Source: Sedimenticola thiotaurini
GTDB lineage: Bacteria > Pseudomonadota > Gammaproteobacteria > Chromatiales > Chromatiaceae
Reading direction: 5' to 3'
Assembly: GCA_007713595.1 (NCBI GenBank)
Contig: VMRY01000089.1
Span: 1 to 40,608, forward strand
DNA length: 40,608 nt
In this document: piece by piece, positions 16,488-24,387 of the stretch
How positions within the stretch are numbered: the stretch's first letter is position 1
How the letters are laid out: each line of letters opens with the position of its first letter
Notes under the pieces: generated by a model
Databases searched by the model: none
The model's input: only the letters and a program-made list of their open reading frames with translations
What the model was told of the DNA's origin: nothing
Program-made: the position numbers and the translations under genes

Positions 16488-18617
16488 ATGAATGTGAAAG
16501 ATAGCCGGTCCCCTCTGATGGGCCAGCAAACCAAGGTCATGGCTCTCGACAAGATGCCCGTCACTGCCCTTAAAGGTGTTGGCCCGCGCAATGCCGAGAA
16601 ACTGGCCAAGATTGGTATCACAAGTGTCCAGGATATTCTGTTTCATCTGCCCTTTCGTTATCAGGATCGTACCCGGGTTGTCCCCATTGGATCTCTGCGG
16701 CCTGGTGACAGTGTGGTCATTGAGGGAGAGATAGAACTGGCAGATATCCGTTTTGGTCGCCGCCGTTCATTACTGGTAAAGCTGGCGGATGGGACGGGTA
16801 GCCTTATTTTGCGTTTTTTTCATTTTTCCAATGCCCAGAAAGCGACCCTGGTTCGGGGTAACCGAATTCGTTGCTATGGCGAGATACGAAACGGACCGAA
16901 CTGCTACGAGATGGTTCATCCCGAGTATCAGCATATCGATGGTTCTGACGCACCTGCAATGGAGGAGGCGCTGACCCCGGTCTATCCCTCAACGGATGGC
17001 ATGCACCAGTTAAGCTGGCGGGGTATGGCGAGCCGTGCCATGGCGATACTGGATGCCCGGCCGGATTCCCTGCCCGAGTGGTTGCCGCACGAGCTGTTGA
17101 GCCGATTTCGACTGCCTGATCTGGCCGCGGCCTTGAGCTACCTGCATCGGCCGCCACCCGACGCCCCCAGGGAGGCGCTGCTGGAGGGGACTCATCCGGC
17201 ACAGCAGCGGCTGGCCTTTGAGGAGCTGATGGCTCATCAGCTCAGCCTGCGTGATACCCGGCTTCGTCAAAAAAGGCTCAATGCAGCGGTATTATCCCCA
17301 ACTGGACAATTGACTGTGCCGTTTATGGGGCAGTTGGCTTTTCGGCTGACGGCAGCGCAACAGCGGGTGCTTGATGAGATATCGAGTGACCTGGTGTTGG
17401 ACCACCCGATGCTGCGTCTGGTGCAGGGTGATGTTGGTTCGGGTAAGACCGTGGTAGCCGCCTTGGCTGCATTACAGGCGATAGAGGCGGGTTTTCAGGT
17501 TGCCTTGATGGCTCCTACTGAACTGTTGGCGGAACAGCATTTGCGGGTGTTGCGTGAGTGGTTTCAGCGACTCGGTCTGGATGTGTCATGGTTGACCGGG
17601 CGACACAAGGGGCGAATTCGGGAGCAGTTGCTGGCAGATTTGGCCGACGGCCGATCGCCAATCGTGGTAGGAACCCATGCCCTGTTTCAGGATGATGTGG
17701 TTTTCAACAGACTTGGATTAGTCATTATCGATGAGCAGCACCGTTTTGGCGTGCATCAGCGGATGGCACTACGCAACAAGGGCGGGGGTGAAAAAGTGCC
17801 ACACCAGTTAATCATGACCGCCACGCCGATTCCCCGCACGCTGGCCATGACAGCTTATGCTGACCTCGATCTGTCGATTATCGATGAACTGCCGCCAGGT
17901 CGCACACCGGTTGCGACCGTGGTTATACCTGACAGCCGTAGAGCTGATGTGGTGGAACGGGTTCGAAAGGCCTGTGTAGAGGGGCGCCAGGCCTACTGGG
18001 TCTGTACCTTGATCGATGAGTCAGATGCATTGCAGTGCCAGGCCGCTGAAGATACCCGGCTCGCCCTTCAGGAGGCCCTGCCCGAGCTGCGCATCGGGTT
18101 GGTGCATGGGCGATTGAAGGCGGCAGAAAAAGAGGCGGTCATGGCGGCATTTAAGCAGGGCGAGCTGAATCTGCTCGTTGCTACAACGGTTATCGAGGTG
18201 GGCGTGGATGTACCGAAGGCAAGCCTGATGATCATTGAGAACCCGGAGCGTCTTGGTCTGGCGCAATTGCATCAACTGCGCGGCCGTGTTGGGCGTGGTG
18301 CCGTGGAGAGTCATTGTGTGCTGATGTATCACCCGCCGCTGTCCCAGAATGCCCAGCAACGTTTGGGGGTCATGAGAGAGACCGGTGATGGCTTTGTGAT
18401 TGCACAGAAAGACCTCGAGTTGCGGGGTCCAGGAGAGGTCCTGGGTACCCGACAGACGGGTGAGATGCAGTTTCGGATTGCTGATCTGCTACGTGATCAG
18501 CCGTTGCTGGATGAGGTCCAGGTAGCGGCCCAGCTGTTGCTGGATGACTATCCGGAACGAGTTGGTCCATTGGTCCGTCGCTGGATAGGGGATAGGCAGC
18601 ACTATATCAATGCCTGA
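16488..18617 (+). CDS. recG: ATP-dependent DNA helicase RecG
   Basis: This 709-residue branch-migration helicase reverses stalled replication forks and processes recombination junctions. It contains the N-terminal wedge/OB region (VTALKGVGPRNAEKLAKIGI, FHLPFRYQDRT, SLLVKLADGTGSLILRFFHF) and the helicase core: Walker A QGDVGSGKTVVA, MAPTELLAEQH, DEQH box IIDEQHRFGVHQR, TATPIPRTL, VHGRLKAAEK, ATTVIEVGVDVPKA and QLRGRVGRGAVES. The start is uncertain: ATG 16488 gives an N-terminal extension of about 17 residues over the usual MALDKMPVTALKGVG-type start (ATG at 16539). It diverges from the thiamine-binding/yjbQ pair. Confidence 0.96.
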   Translation: MNVKDSRSPLMGQQTKVMALDKMPVTALKGVGPRNAEKLAKIGITSVQDILFHLPFRYQDRTRVVPIGSLRPGDSVVIEGEIELADIRFGRRRSLLVKLADGTGSLILRFFHFSNAQKATLVRGNRIRCYGEIRNGPNCYEMVHPEYQHIDGSDAPAMEEALTPVYPSTDGMHQLSWRGMASRAMAILDARPDSLPEWLPHELLSRFRLPDLAAALSYLHRPPPDAPREALLEGTHPAQQRLAFEELMAHQLSLRDTRLRQKRLNAAVLSPTGQLTVPFMGQLAFRLTAAQQRVLDEISSDLVLDHPMLRLVQGDVGSGKTVVAALAALQAIEAGFQVALMAPTELLAEQHLRVLREWFQRLGLDVSWLTGRHKGRIREQLLADLADGRSPIVVGTHALFQDDVVFNRLGLVIIDEQHRFGVHQRMALRNKGGGEKVPHQLIMTATPIPRTLAMTAYADLDLSIIDELPPGRTPVATVVIPDSRRADVVERVRKACVEGRQAYWVCTLIDESDALQCQAAEDTRLALQEALPELRIGLVHGRLKAAEKEAVMAAFKQGELNLLVATTVIEVGVDVPKASLMIIENPERLGLAQLHQLRGRVGRGAVESHCVLMYHPPLSQNAQQRLGVMRETGDGFVIAQKDLELRGPGEVLGTRQTGEMQFRIADLLRDQPLLDEVQVAAQLLLDDYPERVGPLVRRWIGDRQHYINA

Positions 18618-18713
18618 TTGGGTGATCGTCATGAATAATATTTGTTGGAGAAAAGCACCCTGAAATCAGAGATAATATCTGCTTGTAGTCATCAATTAAT
18701 CGGATCGTAGTAG

Positions 18714-19274
18714 ATGGGATTGCTGGGCAGGCGGGAGCCAAACTGGGCGACATGGAGCCGGCTGCGGCACCGCGATGCACCTGACGGAATGGTGCACTGG
18801 TTGCGTGACCGTGGCTCATTGACGGCAAGGTTGAAGGCCGCCTCAAAGGATTCATTTCGGGTCAATGTGTTGCGTCAGGGTTGGGACCGGCCACTCTATA
18901 GTGAGGCGCGTCTGTTGGGTATGCGTCGGGGTGGGATTGCCATAATACGTGAGGTAGAGTTGATCTGTGATGGTGTACCCTGGGTCTTTGCCAGGACATT
19001 AATTCCAGTGCGTAGTCTCACTGGAGCGACCAGGCGATTGTCTCTGTTGGGTGAACGTCCGCTGGGTGAGGTGCTGTTTGCTGACCCGACCATGCAGCGA
19101 GGTGTTACGCAGATGGCTCGCTTGTTGCCAGGGCACAGTCTGTTCATCACGGCAACCCAGCACCTGTCACCGACCAAGGTAATCTGGGGGCGTCGCACTC
19201 TGTTTCATCTGGCAAAAAAACCCTTGCTGGTGAACGAGATCTTTTTACCTGATATTCCAGAGAATGATAAATGA
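18714..19274 (+). CDS. ubiC: Chorismate--pyruvate lyase
   Basis: This 186-residue enzyme converts chorismate to 4-hydroxybenzoate and pyruvate, the first committed step of ubiquinone synthesis. Family features are [13 protein letters not shown] near the N-terminus, [20 protein letters not shown] in the centre and [13 protein letters not shown] toward the C-terminus. Length is typical. The stop codon overlaps the ubiA start (ATGA), so the two are translationally coupled and act consecutively in the pathway. A 96-base gap separates it from recG. Confidence 0.93.
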   Translation: MGLLGRREPNWATWSRLRHRDAPDGMVHWLRDRGSLTARLKAASKDSFRVNVLRQGWDRPLYSEARLLGMRRGGIAIIREVELICDGVPWVFARTLIPVRSLTGATRRLSLLGERPLGEVLFADPTMQRGVTQMARLLPGHSLFITATQHLSPTKVIWGRRTLFHLAKKPLLVNEIFLPDIPENDK

Positions 19275-20176
19275 GTCACCCGGAGTTTGAGATCAAGACC
19301 GCAATGACACCCCGCTCATTCCAGCAGCAGCTGGATGGTTATATTCGTCTGATAAGACTGGATAAGCCGATCGGCATTCTGTTGCTGCTCTGGCCCGCGC
19401 TCTGGGCGCTCTGGATCGCCGGTGCGGGCGCGCCACGCTGGGGTGTGGTGCTGATCTTTATTCTCGGTGTGGCGTTGATGCGCTCTGCTGGCTGCGCCAT
19501 AAATGATTATGCGGATCGTAATTTTGATGGTGAGGTAGCACGGACCTGTGGACGGCCTCTGGCCACAGGGTTGGTGGCGCCCCGGGAGGCGCTCTGGATC
19601 TTTGCCATCCTCTGTCTGATCGCCTTTGGGTTGGTGTTACTGCTCAATCAGCAGACTATCCTGATGTCTTTTGTTGCGGTAGCCCTGGCGGCGCTCTATC
19701 CGTTTATGAAGCGCTTTACCCATCTCCCGCAACTGGTGTTAGGCATGGCCTTTGGCTGGGCTGTGCCCATGGCCTACATGGCCCTGACCGAAACTATTCC
19801 ACTGGTGGCTTGGCTACTCTATGTGGCAGCGATCATATGGGCGCTAGTCTACGATACTGAGTATGCCATGGTCGATAGGGAAGATGACCTGCGAATCGGT
19901 GTGAAATCGACAGCTATTCTGTTCGGTCAGTATGATCGTCTGATTATCGGTCTGCTGCAGCTGGTTATGATCGGATTGTTGGTGGTGGTGGGAATAGCGG
20001 TGGGACTGGGCCTTTTCTACTATGCGGGTCTGGTTGTCGCGTTGTTACTGTTTGTGCGGCAGCAGCAGTTGATTAGCAATCGTGAACCTGCGGCTTGTTT
20101 TACTGCCTTTCTAAATAACAATTGCGTCGGGATGATGATTTTTTTTGGTCTGTTACTCGATTATATGACCGGCTGA
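19271..20176 (+). CDS. ubiA: 4-hydroxybenzoate polyprenyltransferase
   Basis: This 301-residue integral membrane prenyltransferase attaches the polyprenyl tail to 4-hydroxybenzoate. It has about eight hydrophobic segments and both aspartate-rich motifs: [20 protein letters not shown] and [38 protein letters not shown] marks the first membrane helix. It overlaps ubiC by four bases and ends just before a strong terminator. Confidence 0.96.
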   Translation: MSHPEFEIKTAMTPRSFQQQLDGYIRLIRLDKPIGILLLLWPALWALWIAGAGAPRWGVVLIFILGVALMRSAGCAINDYADRNFDGEVARTCGRPLATGLVAPREALWIFAILCLIAFGLVLLLNQQTILMSFVAVALAALYPFMKRFTHLPQLVLGMAFGWAVPMAYMALTETIPLVAWLLYVAAIIWALVYDTEYAMVDREDDLRIGVKSTAILFGQYDRLIIGLLQLVMIGLLVVVGIAVGLGLFYYAGLVVALLLFVRQQQLISNREPAACFTAFLNNNCVGMMIFFGLLLDYMTG

Positions 20177-20186
20177 GCCAGTAAAC

Positions 20187-20213
20187 GACACCCGGTGATT
20201 TACACCGGGTGTC
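20187..20213. terminator. Bidirectional terminator between ubiA and dsrA
   Basis: A perfect 11-bp inverted repeat, GACACCCGGTG (20187-20197) and CACCGGGTGTC (20203-20213), encloses a five-base loop. It stands between convergent ubiA and dsrA, 12 bases beyond the dsrA stop, and so shows that the dsrA transcript ends without a dsrB. Confidence 0.85.
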
Positions 20214-20225
20214 ACTGTCATCCGT

Positions 20226-21473
20226 TTAGTTTGCTTGTGCCTTCCGCTCATTCCATTTGGCGGCCTCTTCGTCCCAGTCATCCGTACGGACATAGGGATT
20301 GGTCCTGGGCTGGGAAATCATCTCGGGCTCAATCTCCAGGCCCAGACCTTCCAGGAAGTTGATCAGACCGATGCGCTCGATCATCTCACCCGTGCGCTCA
20401 TGTTCCAGCGCGTTTTCAGCGAAGAAATCGAGAATTTCGGTACTGAGTTCTTCAAGCCACTCGTAATCCTCATCTGTCTCCATCTTATGGAACGGTACGA
20501 TAACCGTGCCCATCAGATCGCCAATTTTCAGTGTGCGTTTGCCGCCAACGAGAATCGTAACACCCTTGTCATCACCGGGAGAGAGGGCCTTGGTCATGAC
20601 GTTGATACAGTGCATGCAGCGCACGCAGTTGTGGTTATCAATCCCCAGGGTATCATCATCATTCAGTGAGAGTGCTTGGGTTGGGCAGCGGGTAATAACG
20701 TTGTCGATGACATATTTGCGGCCTTTCTTAGTGATGAAGTTTTTCACCTCAGCTTGGTCGACCTTGATATCATCACGCCAGGTACCGATCATCGCGACAT
20801 CGGCCCGCTGGATGGAGTTCATGCAGTCATTGGCACAGCCTGAAGCCTTGAATTTGAGCTTGTAGGGCAGTGCGGGGCGGTGCATATCATCCAGGTTGGC
20901 GTTGACACAGGTACGCATGGCGCGTGCCTCGTCATAGCAGGATTGCTCGCAGCGAGCGGCCCCGACACAGGACATGCCGGTTCTGACTGCCGGGCCAGCA
21001 CCGCCCATATCAAATCCGGCCTTGTTGATCTCATCAAATGCCTTCTGGACATTTTCTGTGGTGCAGCCCTGAAACATAATGTCGCCGGATTGACCATGAA
21101 AGGCGATCAGGCCTGATCCGTACTTTTCCCAGATATCACATAGATTGCGAATCGTTTTAGAGTCGTAGTGCATACCGGGTGGCGGCATGATACGCAGGGT
21201 ATGAAATTCTGCGGCAGCGGGAAACAGGGGTTTGTGGTTTTCATCTTTCAACTCAGTGAAGCGGGGAATAACACCACCGCCGTAACCGATAACGCCCACC
21301 GTGCCGCCTTTCCAGTAGCCCTTGCGCGTTTCATAGGATGTCTCCAGCTGACCCAGCAGGTCGACCATCATATCGCTATCTTTTGCCAAGCGTTTTAGCC
21401 CGGTTACAAAGCTTGGCCAGGGGCCTCCCTCGAGCTGGTCCAGCATCGGGGTGTCATGCATTGGTTTTGTCAT
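20226..21473 (-). CDS. dsrA: Dissimilatory sulfite reductase alpha subunit (solitary)
   Basis: This 415-residue protein is DsrA, the catalytic-family subunit of the siroheme sulfite reductase, which runs oxidatively in sulfur-oxidising bacteria. It opens with DTPMLDQLEGGPWPSFVTGL, typical of DsrA rather than DsrB. Siroheme/[4Fe-4S] cysteines are in CVGAARC (C169, C175) and CANDC (C213, C217). A ferredoxin insert has C263, C283, C286 and C289 (CPT...CVRCMHC). No frameshift or missing ligand is seen. A strong GGGAGGTG precedes the ATG. Normally dsrA is followed at once by dsrB and the dsrEFHCMKL genes; here a terminator follows 12 bases after the stop, then convergent ubiA. It may be a relocated dsrA or a second copy. 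Confidence 0.95.
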   Translation of the reverse strand: MTKPMHDTPMLDQLEGGPWPSFVTGLKRLAKDSDMMVDLLGQLETSYETRKGYWKGGTVGVIGYGGGVIPRFTELKDENHKPLFPAAAEFHTLRIMPPPGMHYDSKTIRNLCDIWEKYGSGLIAFHGQSGDIMFQGCTTENVQKAFDEINKAGFDMGGAGPAVRTGMSCVGAARCEQSCYDEARAMRTCVNANLDDMHRPALPYKLKFKASGCANDCMNSIQRADVAMIGTWRDDIKVDQAEVKNFITKKGRKYVIDNVITRCPTQALSLNDDDTLGIDNHNCVRCMHCINVMTKALSPGDDKGVTILVGGKRTLKIGDLMGTVIVPFHKMETDEDYEWLEELSTEILDFFAENALEHERTGEMIERIGLINFLEGLGLEIEPEMISQPRTNPYVRTDDWDEEAAKWNERKAQAN

Positions 21474-21642
21474 ACTTCACCTCCCAAAATACCTGTGCTG
21501 CTAAAATAGTTGCAGCGCTTGCCCCTCTGGGCCGTCAATTGTGAGCCGCCTATTTGTGGGGCTTCTGCTGTTTATCCAACAGCTTGAGGGTGATGATAGA
21601 TCAAACCAATACCAAGTAAACCACTGGGTATTTGGGGTATGC

Positions 21643-21669
21643 AAAAAAATGCCCGGCGGGGAGCCGGGC
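21643..21669 (-). terminator. Rho-independent terminator of the phasin transcript
   Basis: Read on the minus strand, GCCCGGC-TCCCC-GCCGGGC is followed by a run of seven T (plus-strand A-tract 21643-21649). This is a textbook intrinsic terminator, about 97 bases past the phasin stop codon. Confidence 0.88.
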
Positions 21670-21711
21670 GAAAATCTCTCTATGCACTGTTCAGAGAGAG
21701 GAGGATCTCTG

Positions 21712-21738
21712 CCTGAGATGGCAGTAAGCCATCTCAGG
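21712..21738. other. Perfect hairpin in phasin 3' region
   Basis: CCTGAGATGGC (21712-21722) and GCCATCTCAGG (21728-21738) form an 11-bp stem with a five-base loop. It lies between the phasin stop and the downstream intrinsic terminator and has no T-tract, so it may protect the abundant phasin mRNA 3' end. Confidence 0.6.
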
Positions 21739-21765
21739 ACTTGATAAGGTATTACTCAGCCAGCA

Positions 21766-22143
21766 TTATTTTTTGAAAGCTTTGCCCGCTGCTGCATTAA
21801 CTTTGCTGTTGAAGGTATTGATCCCATTCTCCAGCCAGCTGCGGTATTCGTTACCAGCCTGATTGGCCAGATCAACAGTCTCGCGTCCTTTCACTGCGAT
21901 GTTCTCGCTCAGTGATTTACCCAGCGCAATCTGGTTATCCAGTGCAGCTTTAATGTCCTGTGGGTTTTTGTTGGCGGCAAGCTGGTTGATACCGGCATCG
22001 ACAAACAGGCCAAAGGCATCCATTTGCTTTTCAACAAGTTTTTCCCATGTTCGCAGATTGATTTCTGCCAATGAACGGATATTTTCGTAGCCGTTAATGC
22101 CAAAATCCTTGATCAGTTCCAGATTTGCCTTCGGGTCATTCAT
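21766..22143 (-). CDS. Phasin (PHA granule surface protein)
   Basis: This 125-residue amphipathic helical protein resembles PhaP/phasin_2-type granule coat proteins: it starts MNDPKANLELIKDFGINGYE, followed by long helices (NLRTWEKLVEKQMDAFGLFV, ENIAVKGRETVDLANQAGNE) and a basic C-terminus KAFKK. Such proteins cover polyhydroxyalkanoate granules and limit their fusion. Although the reading frame stays open to 22242, the start at 22143 has GGAG eight bases upstream, and the longer form would begin inside the promoter. It is monocistronic, with a strong promoter and terminator, and next to phaR, phaA, phaE and phaC. Confidence 0.88.
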   Translation of the reverse strand: MNDPKANLELIKDFGINGYENIRSLAEINLRTWEKLVEKQMDAFGLFVDAGINQLAANKNPQDIKAALDNQIALGKSLSENIAVKGRETVDLANQAGNEYRSWLENGINTFNSKVNAAAGKAFKK

Positions 22144-22161
22144 TGGGATCTCTCCGCTATT

Positions 22162-22249
22162 TTGTGCGTCGCAACAATATTGCGGTGCAGCATAGATTCT
22201 TTCAGGAGGGGTGTCAAGAGTTTCGCAGAAAAAATTGTGCATCGCACAA
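22162..22249. promoter_or_regulatory. Candidate PhaR operators flanking the phasin promoter
   Basis: Two near-identical dyads bracket the promoter: TTGTGCATCGCACAA (22235-22249) upstream of the -35, and TTGTGCGTCGCAACAA (22162-22177) downstream of the -10. A third element, TGCGGTGCAGCAT (22181-22193; reverse ATGCTGCACCGCA), covers the -10 and is repeated exactly at 24319-24331 before phaE. PhaR proteins of other bacteria bind TGC-rich sites at phasin promoters; assignment to the PhaR encoded next door is inference. Confidence 0.6.
22189..22217 (-). promoter_or_regulatory. Sigma-70 promoter of the phasin gene
   Basis: On the minus strand a perfect TTGACA (22212-22217) is separated by 17 bases from TATGCT (22189-22194). 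The -10 overlaps a 13-base motif that also occurs upstream of phaE, so repression by PhaR at this site would directly block polymerase. Confidence 0.85.
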
Positions 22250-22324
22250 AGGCAAGTAGGGAGTTACCTCATCCGGTCAGATTGAGGTGGGTGGTTTTGC
22301 TCTGCTAAGGGGACGGACTAGGGG

Positions 22325-22789
22325 TTATTCTTCTTTTTTTCTGTTGCTGGCGCTGGCAATACCGGCCGCCTTAAAGAAACTGGTCTGCATATCTGACCAG
22401 ATTTTCATATTCTGCTCGGCCATGCTGGTCATGGCTTTCATGGGATCGCCGCTAACAGTGTTGTTCAGCTGTTCTTGTTGCTGGACAAACATAGAGAGGC
22501 TCTCTTCCAGGTAGCGTGCCAGGATACCCTGCACCGTTCCACCGTAGAAGCGGATAATCTGTGAGAGCATTTTGGCACTGAACAGTGGTTCTCCCCCAGA
22601 CTCCTCATCCAGCATGATCTGTAACAGAATGGAGCGGGTAAGATCTTCGTTCGAGTTGGTATCTACCACCTGGAAATCACTGCCTTTCATTACCAGTTCG
22701 CGAATATCATTGAGTGTGATATAGCGACTCAGCTCTGTATCGTAGAGACGACGATTGGGATACTTTTTTATAATTCTGGTGTTCGACAT
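22325..22789 (-). CDS. phaR: PHA synthesis regulator PhaR
   Basis: This 154-residue DNA-binding repressor senses free PHA granules and controls phasin and PHA genes. The family-defining N-terminal domain is unmistakable: RIIKKYPNRRLYDTELSRYI, TLNDIRELVMKGSDFQVVDT and DLTRSILLQIMLDEESGGEP. The remainder is a helical segment (FYGGTVQGILARYLEESLSM) predicted to contact PHA or phasins. It is transcribed in the same direction as the phasin but separated from it by 181 bases holding the phasin promoter and the putative operators. Confidence 0.95.
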   Translation of the reverse strand: MSNTRIIKKYPNRRLYDTELSRYITLNDIRELVMKGSDFQVVDTNSNEDLTRSILLQIMLDEESGGEPLFSAKMLSQIIRFYGGTVQGILARYLEESLSMFVQQQEQLNNTVSGDPMKAMTSMAEQNMKIWSDMQTSFFKAAGIASASNRKKEE

Positions 22790-22945
22790 GGAGCCAGATC
22801 CTCGGTATGAAATGCTATCTACCGATACAGTTTACCCGGGAATAATAATAAAGGGAAAACTCTTTGGCAGAGTGGTTATCAAGGGGAGGGACGAATGGAT
22901 GAAAAAGCAGCAAATGGCAGAGCATTTAAACAATTCGACCTGAAG

Positions 22946-22984
22946 ATCCCGACGACCCTGTTGCCACAGAAGGGTCGCCGGGAT
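22946..22984 (-). terminator. Terminator-like hairpin after phaA
   Basis: ATCCCGACGACCCT (22946-22959) pairs with AGGGTCGCCGGGAT (22971-22984) with one mismatch and an 11-base loop. It lies 17 bases past the phaA stop. The T-tract is poor, so termination efficiency is uncertain. Confidence 0.6.
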
Positions 22985-23000
22985 TCTTTACGCCGGTCGG

Positions 23001-24185
23001 TTACGGGCGCTCAACGGCCAGGGCGACACCCATGCCGCCACCGATACAGAGTGTTGCCAGCCCTTTTTTTGCATCGCGTCGGGTCATTTCATGGATCAAT
23101 GAGACCAGGATGCGGGCACCAGAGGCACCAATAGGATGACCAATAGCAATGGCACCGCCATTGACATTGATCTTCTCAAGATCCCATCCCATCTCCTTGT
23201 TAACTGACATGGCCTGTGCGGCAAAGGCCTCATTGGCTTCAACCAGATCCAGATCGTGTACGCTCCAGCCGGCCTTTTCCAGGCACTTGGTGGACGCGGG
23301 AATGGGGCCGGTTCCCATGATGGAGGGATCAACACCGCTGGCAGCAAATGCCTTTAGACGAGCCATGGGGGTCAACCCCAGTTCCAGGGCCTTGCTCTCT
23401 TTCATGACAATTACAGCAGCAGCACCATCATTGAGACCCGATGCATTGCCTGCGGTAACCGTTCCTTCACGATCAAAAGCGGGGCGCAGGTTACCCAGCT
23501 TCTCTGCGGTAGTGCCATGACGGGGGAATTCGTCACTGCTGAATATTACCGGGTCGCCTTTACGCTGGGGTATTTCGATCGGGATGATCTCATCCTGGAA
23601 ACGGTTGGCCTTCTGAGCCGCTTCTGCCTTCTGCTGGGATGCCGCAGCAAATTGATCTTGCTCTTCCCGGCTGAAGTTGAATTGGGTGGCGATATTCTCA
23701 GCGGTGACACCCATGTGATACTGGTTGAATGCATCCCATAGACCATCCACGATCATGCTGTCTTTCAGCTTCCAGTCGCCCATCATCTGTCCTTTGCGGG
23801 ATCCGGGAACAACATGGGGGGCGAGGCTCATGTTCTCCTGACCACCAGCGATAACAATGTCGGCATCGCCACAGGCGACAGCCTGCATTGCCAGATGGAC
23901 CGCCTTCAGACCACTGCCACACACTTTATTGATGGTCATGGCGGGGACTTCATTTGGCAAACCGGCCCCAAGGGTGCTCTGGCGCGCAGGATTTTGCCCG
24001 CAGCCAGCGGTTAGAACCTGTCCGAGGATCACTTCATCGATCTGGTTTGGGGAGAGCTTGGTCTTTTCCAGGAGGCCGGCAATAACCTTGGCACCCAGTT
24101 CGCTGGCGGGGATTCCGGCCAGGGTACCGGAAAAACTGCCAATAGCGGTTCTACCTGCTGCTACGATTACGATGTTCTCACTCAT
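23001..24185 (-). CDS. phaA: Acetyl-CoA C-acetyltransferase (beta-ketothiolase)
   Basis: This 394-residue thiolase condenses two acetyl-CoA to acetoacetyl-CoA, the first step of poly-3-hydroxybutyrate synthesis. The nucleophilic cysteine is in [14 protein letters not shown], the catalytic histidine in [18 protein letters not shown], and the second cysteine in [17 protein letters not shown] 24185 is preceded by AGAAGGTG; a GTG three codons upstream overlaps that ribosome-binding site and is less likely. It diverges from phaE-phaC. No phaB reductase is in the window. A fatty-acid role (atoB) is possible, but the context favours PHA. Confidence 0.93.
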   Translation of the reverse strand: MSENIVIVAAGRTAIGSFSGTLAGIPASELGAKVIAGLLEKTKLSPNQIDEVILGQVLTAGCGQNPARQSTLGAGLPNEVPAMTINKVCGSGLKAVHLAMQAVACGDADIVIAGGQENMSLAPHVVPGSRKGQMMGDWKLKDSMIVDGLWDAFNQYHMGVTAENIATQFNFSREEQDQFAAASQQKAEAAQKANRFQDEIIPIEIPQRKGDPVIFSSDEFPRHGTTAEKLGNLRPAFDREGTVTAGNASGLNDGAAAVIVMKESKALELGLTPMARLKAFAASGVDPSIMGTGPIPASTKCLEKAGWSVHDLDLVEANEAFAAQAMSVNKEMGWDLEKINVNGGAIAIGHPIGASGARILVSLIHEMTRRDAKKGLATLCIGGGMGVALAVERP

Positions 24186-24387
24186 GCGTATCACCTTCTG
24201 CTGTCATATATGGGGGGCTATAGCTGTCACTGCTATGGTCACTCCCTTTGAATTTGCGCCACTTGGCGTCGTAGATATTGCATAATGTATTACATTCAGA
24301 GGAGCAGTGTAATGCAAAATGCTGCACCGCACTACAATACCTTGCGTGCTAGTATGCAGGAGGTTAACAACGCAGGGTTGATGAGCA
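24186..24387. promoter_or_regulatory. phaA / phaE divergent control region
   Basis: This 202-base region separates the two PHA transcription units. It carries ATGCTGCACCGCA (24319-24331), identical to the sequence over the phasin -10, and several further TGC words (TTGCATAATG, TAATGCAAAATGCTGC, CTTGCGTGC). If AATGCT (24318-24323) is used like the phasin -10, TTCAGA (24295-24300) stands 17 bases upstream as a weak -35. This suggests shared control with the phasin gene. Confidence 0.5.

Larger units (their letters stand above)
21474..21765. other. Intergenic region dsrA-phasin
   Basis: This 292-base stretch has no supported gene. It holds the dsrA 5' region, an imperfect dyad CCAATACC/GGTATTTGG near 21606-21635, and two hairpins belonging to the phasin 3' end (listed separately). 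No consensus sigma-70 promoter for dsrA is obvious: TTGACG near 21535-21540 has no well-spaced -10. Confidence 0.5.

Noticed and set aside
22144-22242. N-terminal extension of the phasin (33 extra residues)
   Set aside because: It would be encoded by the -10/-35 promoter and operator sequences; the ATG at 22143 has its own ribosome-binding site and gives a normal phasin.
20226-22324. A hidden dsrB or dsrEFHC fragment next to dsrA
   Set aside because: No reading frame with DsrB or DsrC motifs is found on either strand; the flanks are a terminator, ubiA and the phasin gene.
22895-23134. Plus-strand reading frame with a good-looking ribosome-binding site (GGGGAGGG before the ATG)
   Set aside because: Most of it is antisense to the end of phaA, it covers the phaA terminator hairpin, and the encoded Arg/His-rich sequence looks non-natural.
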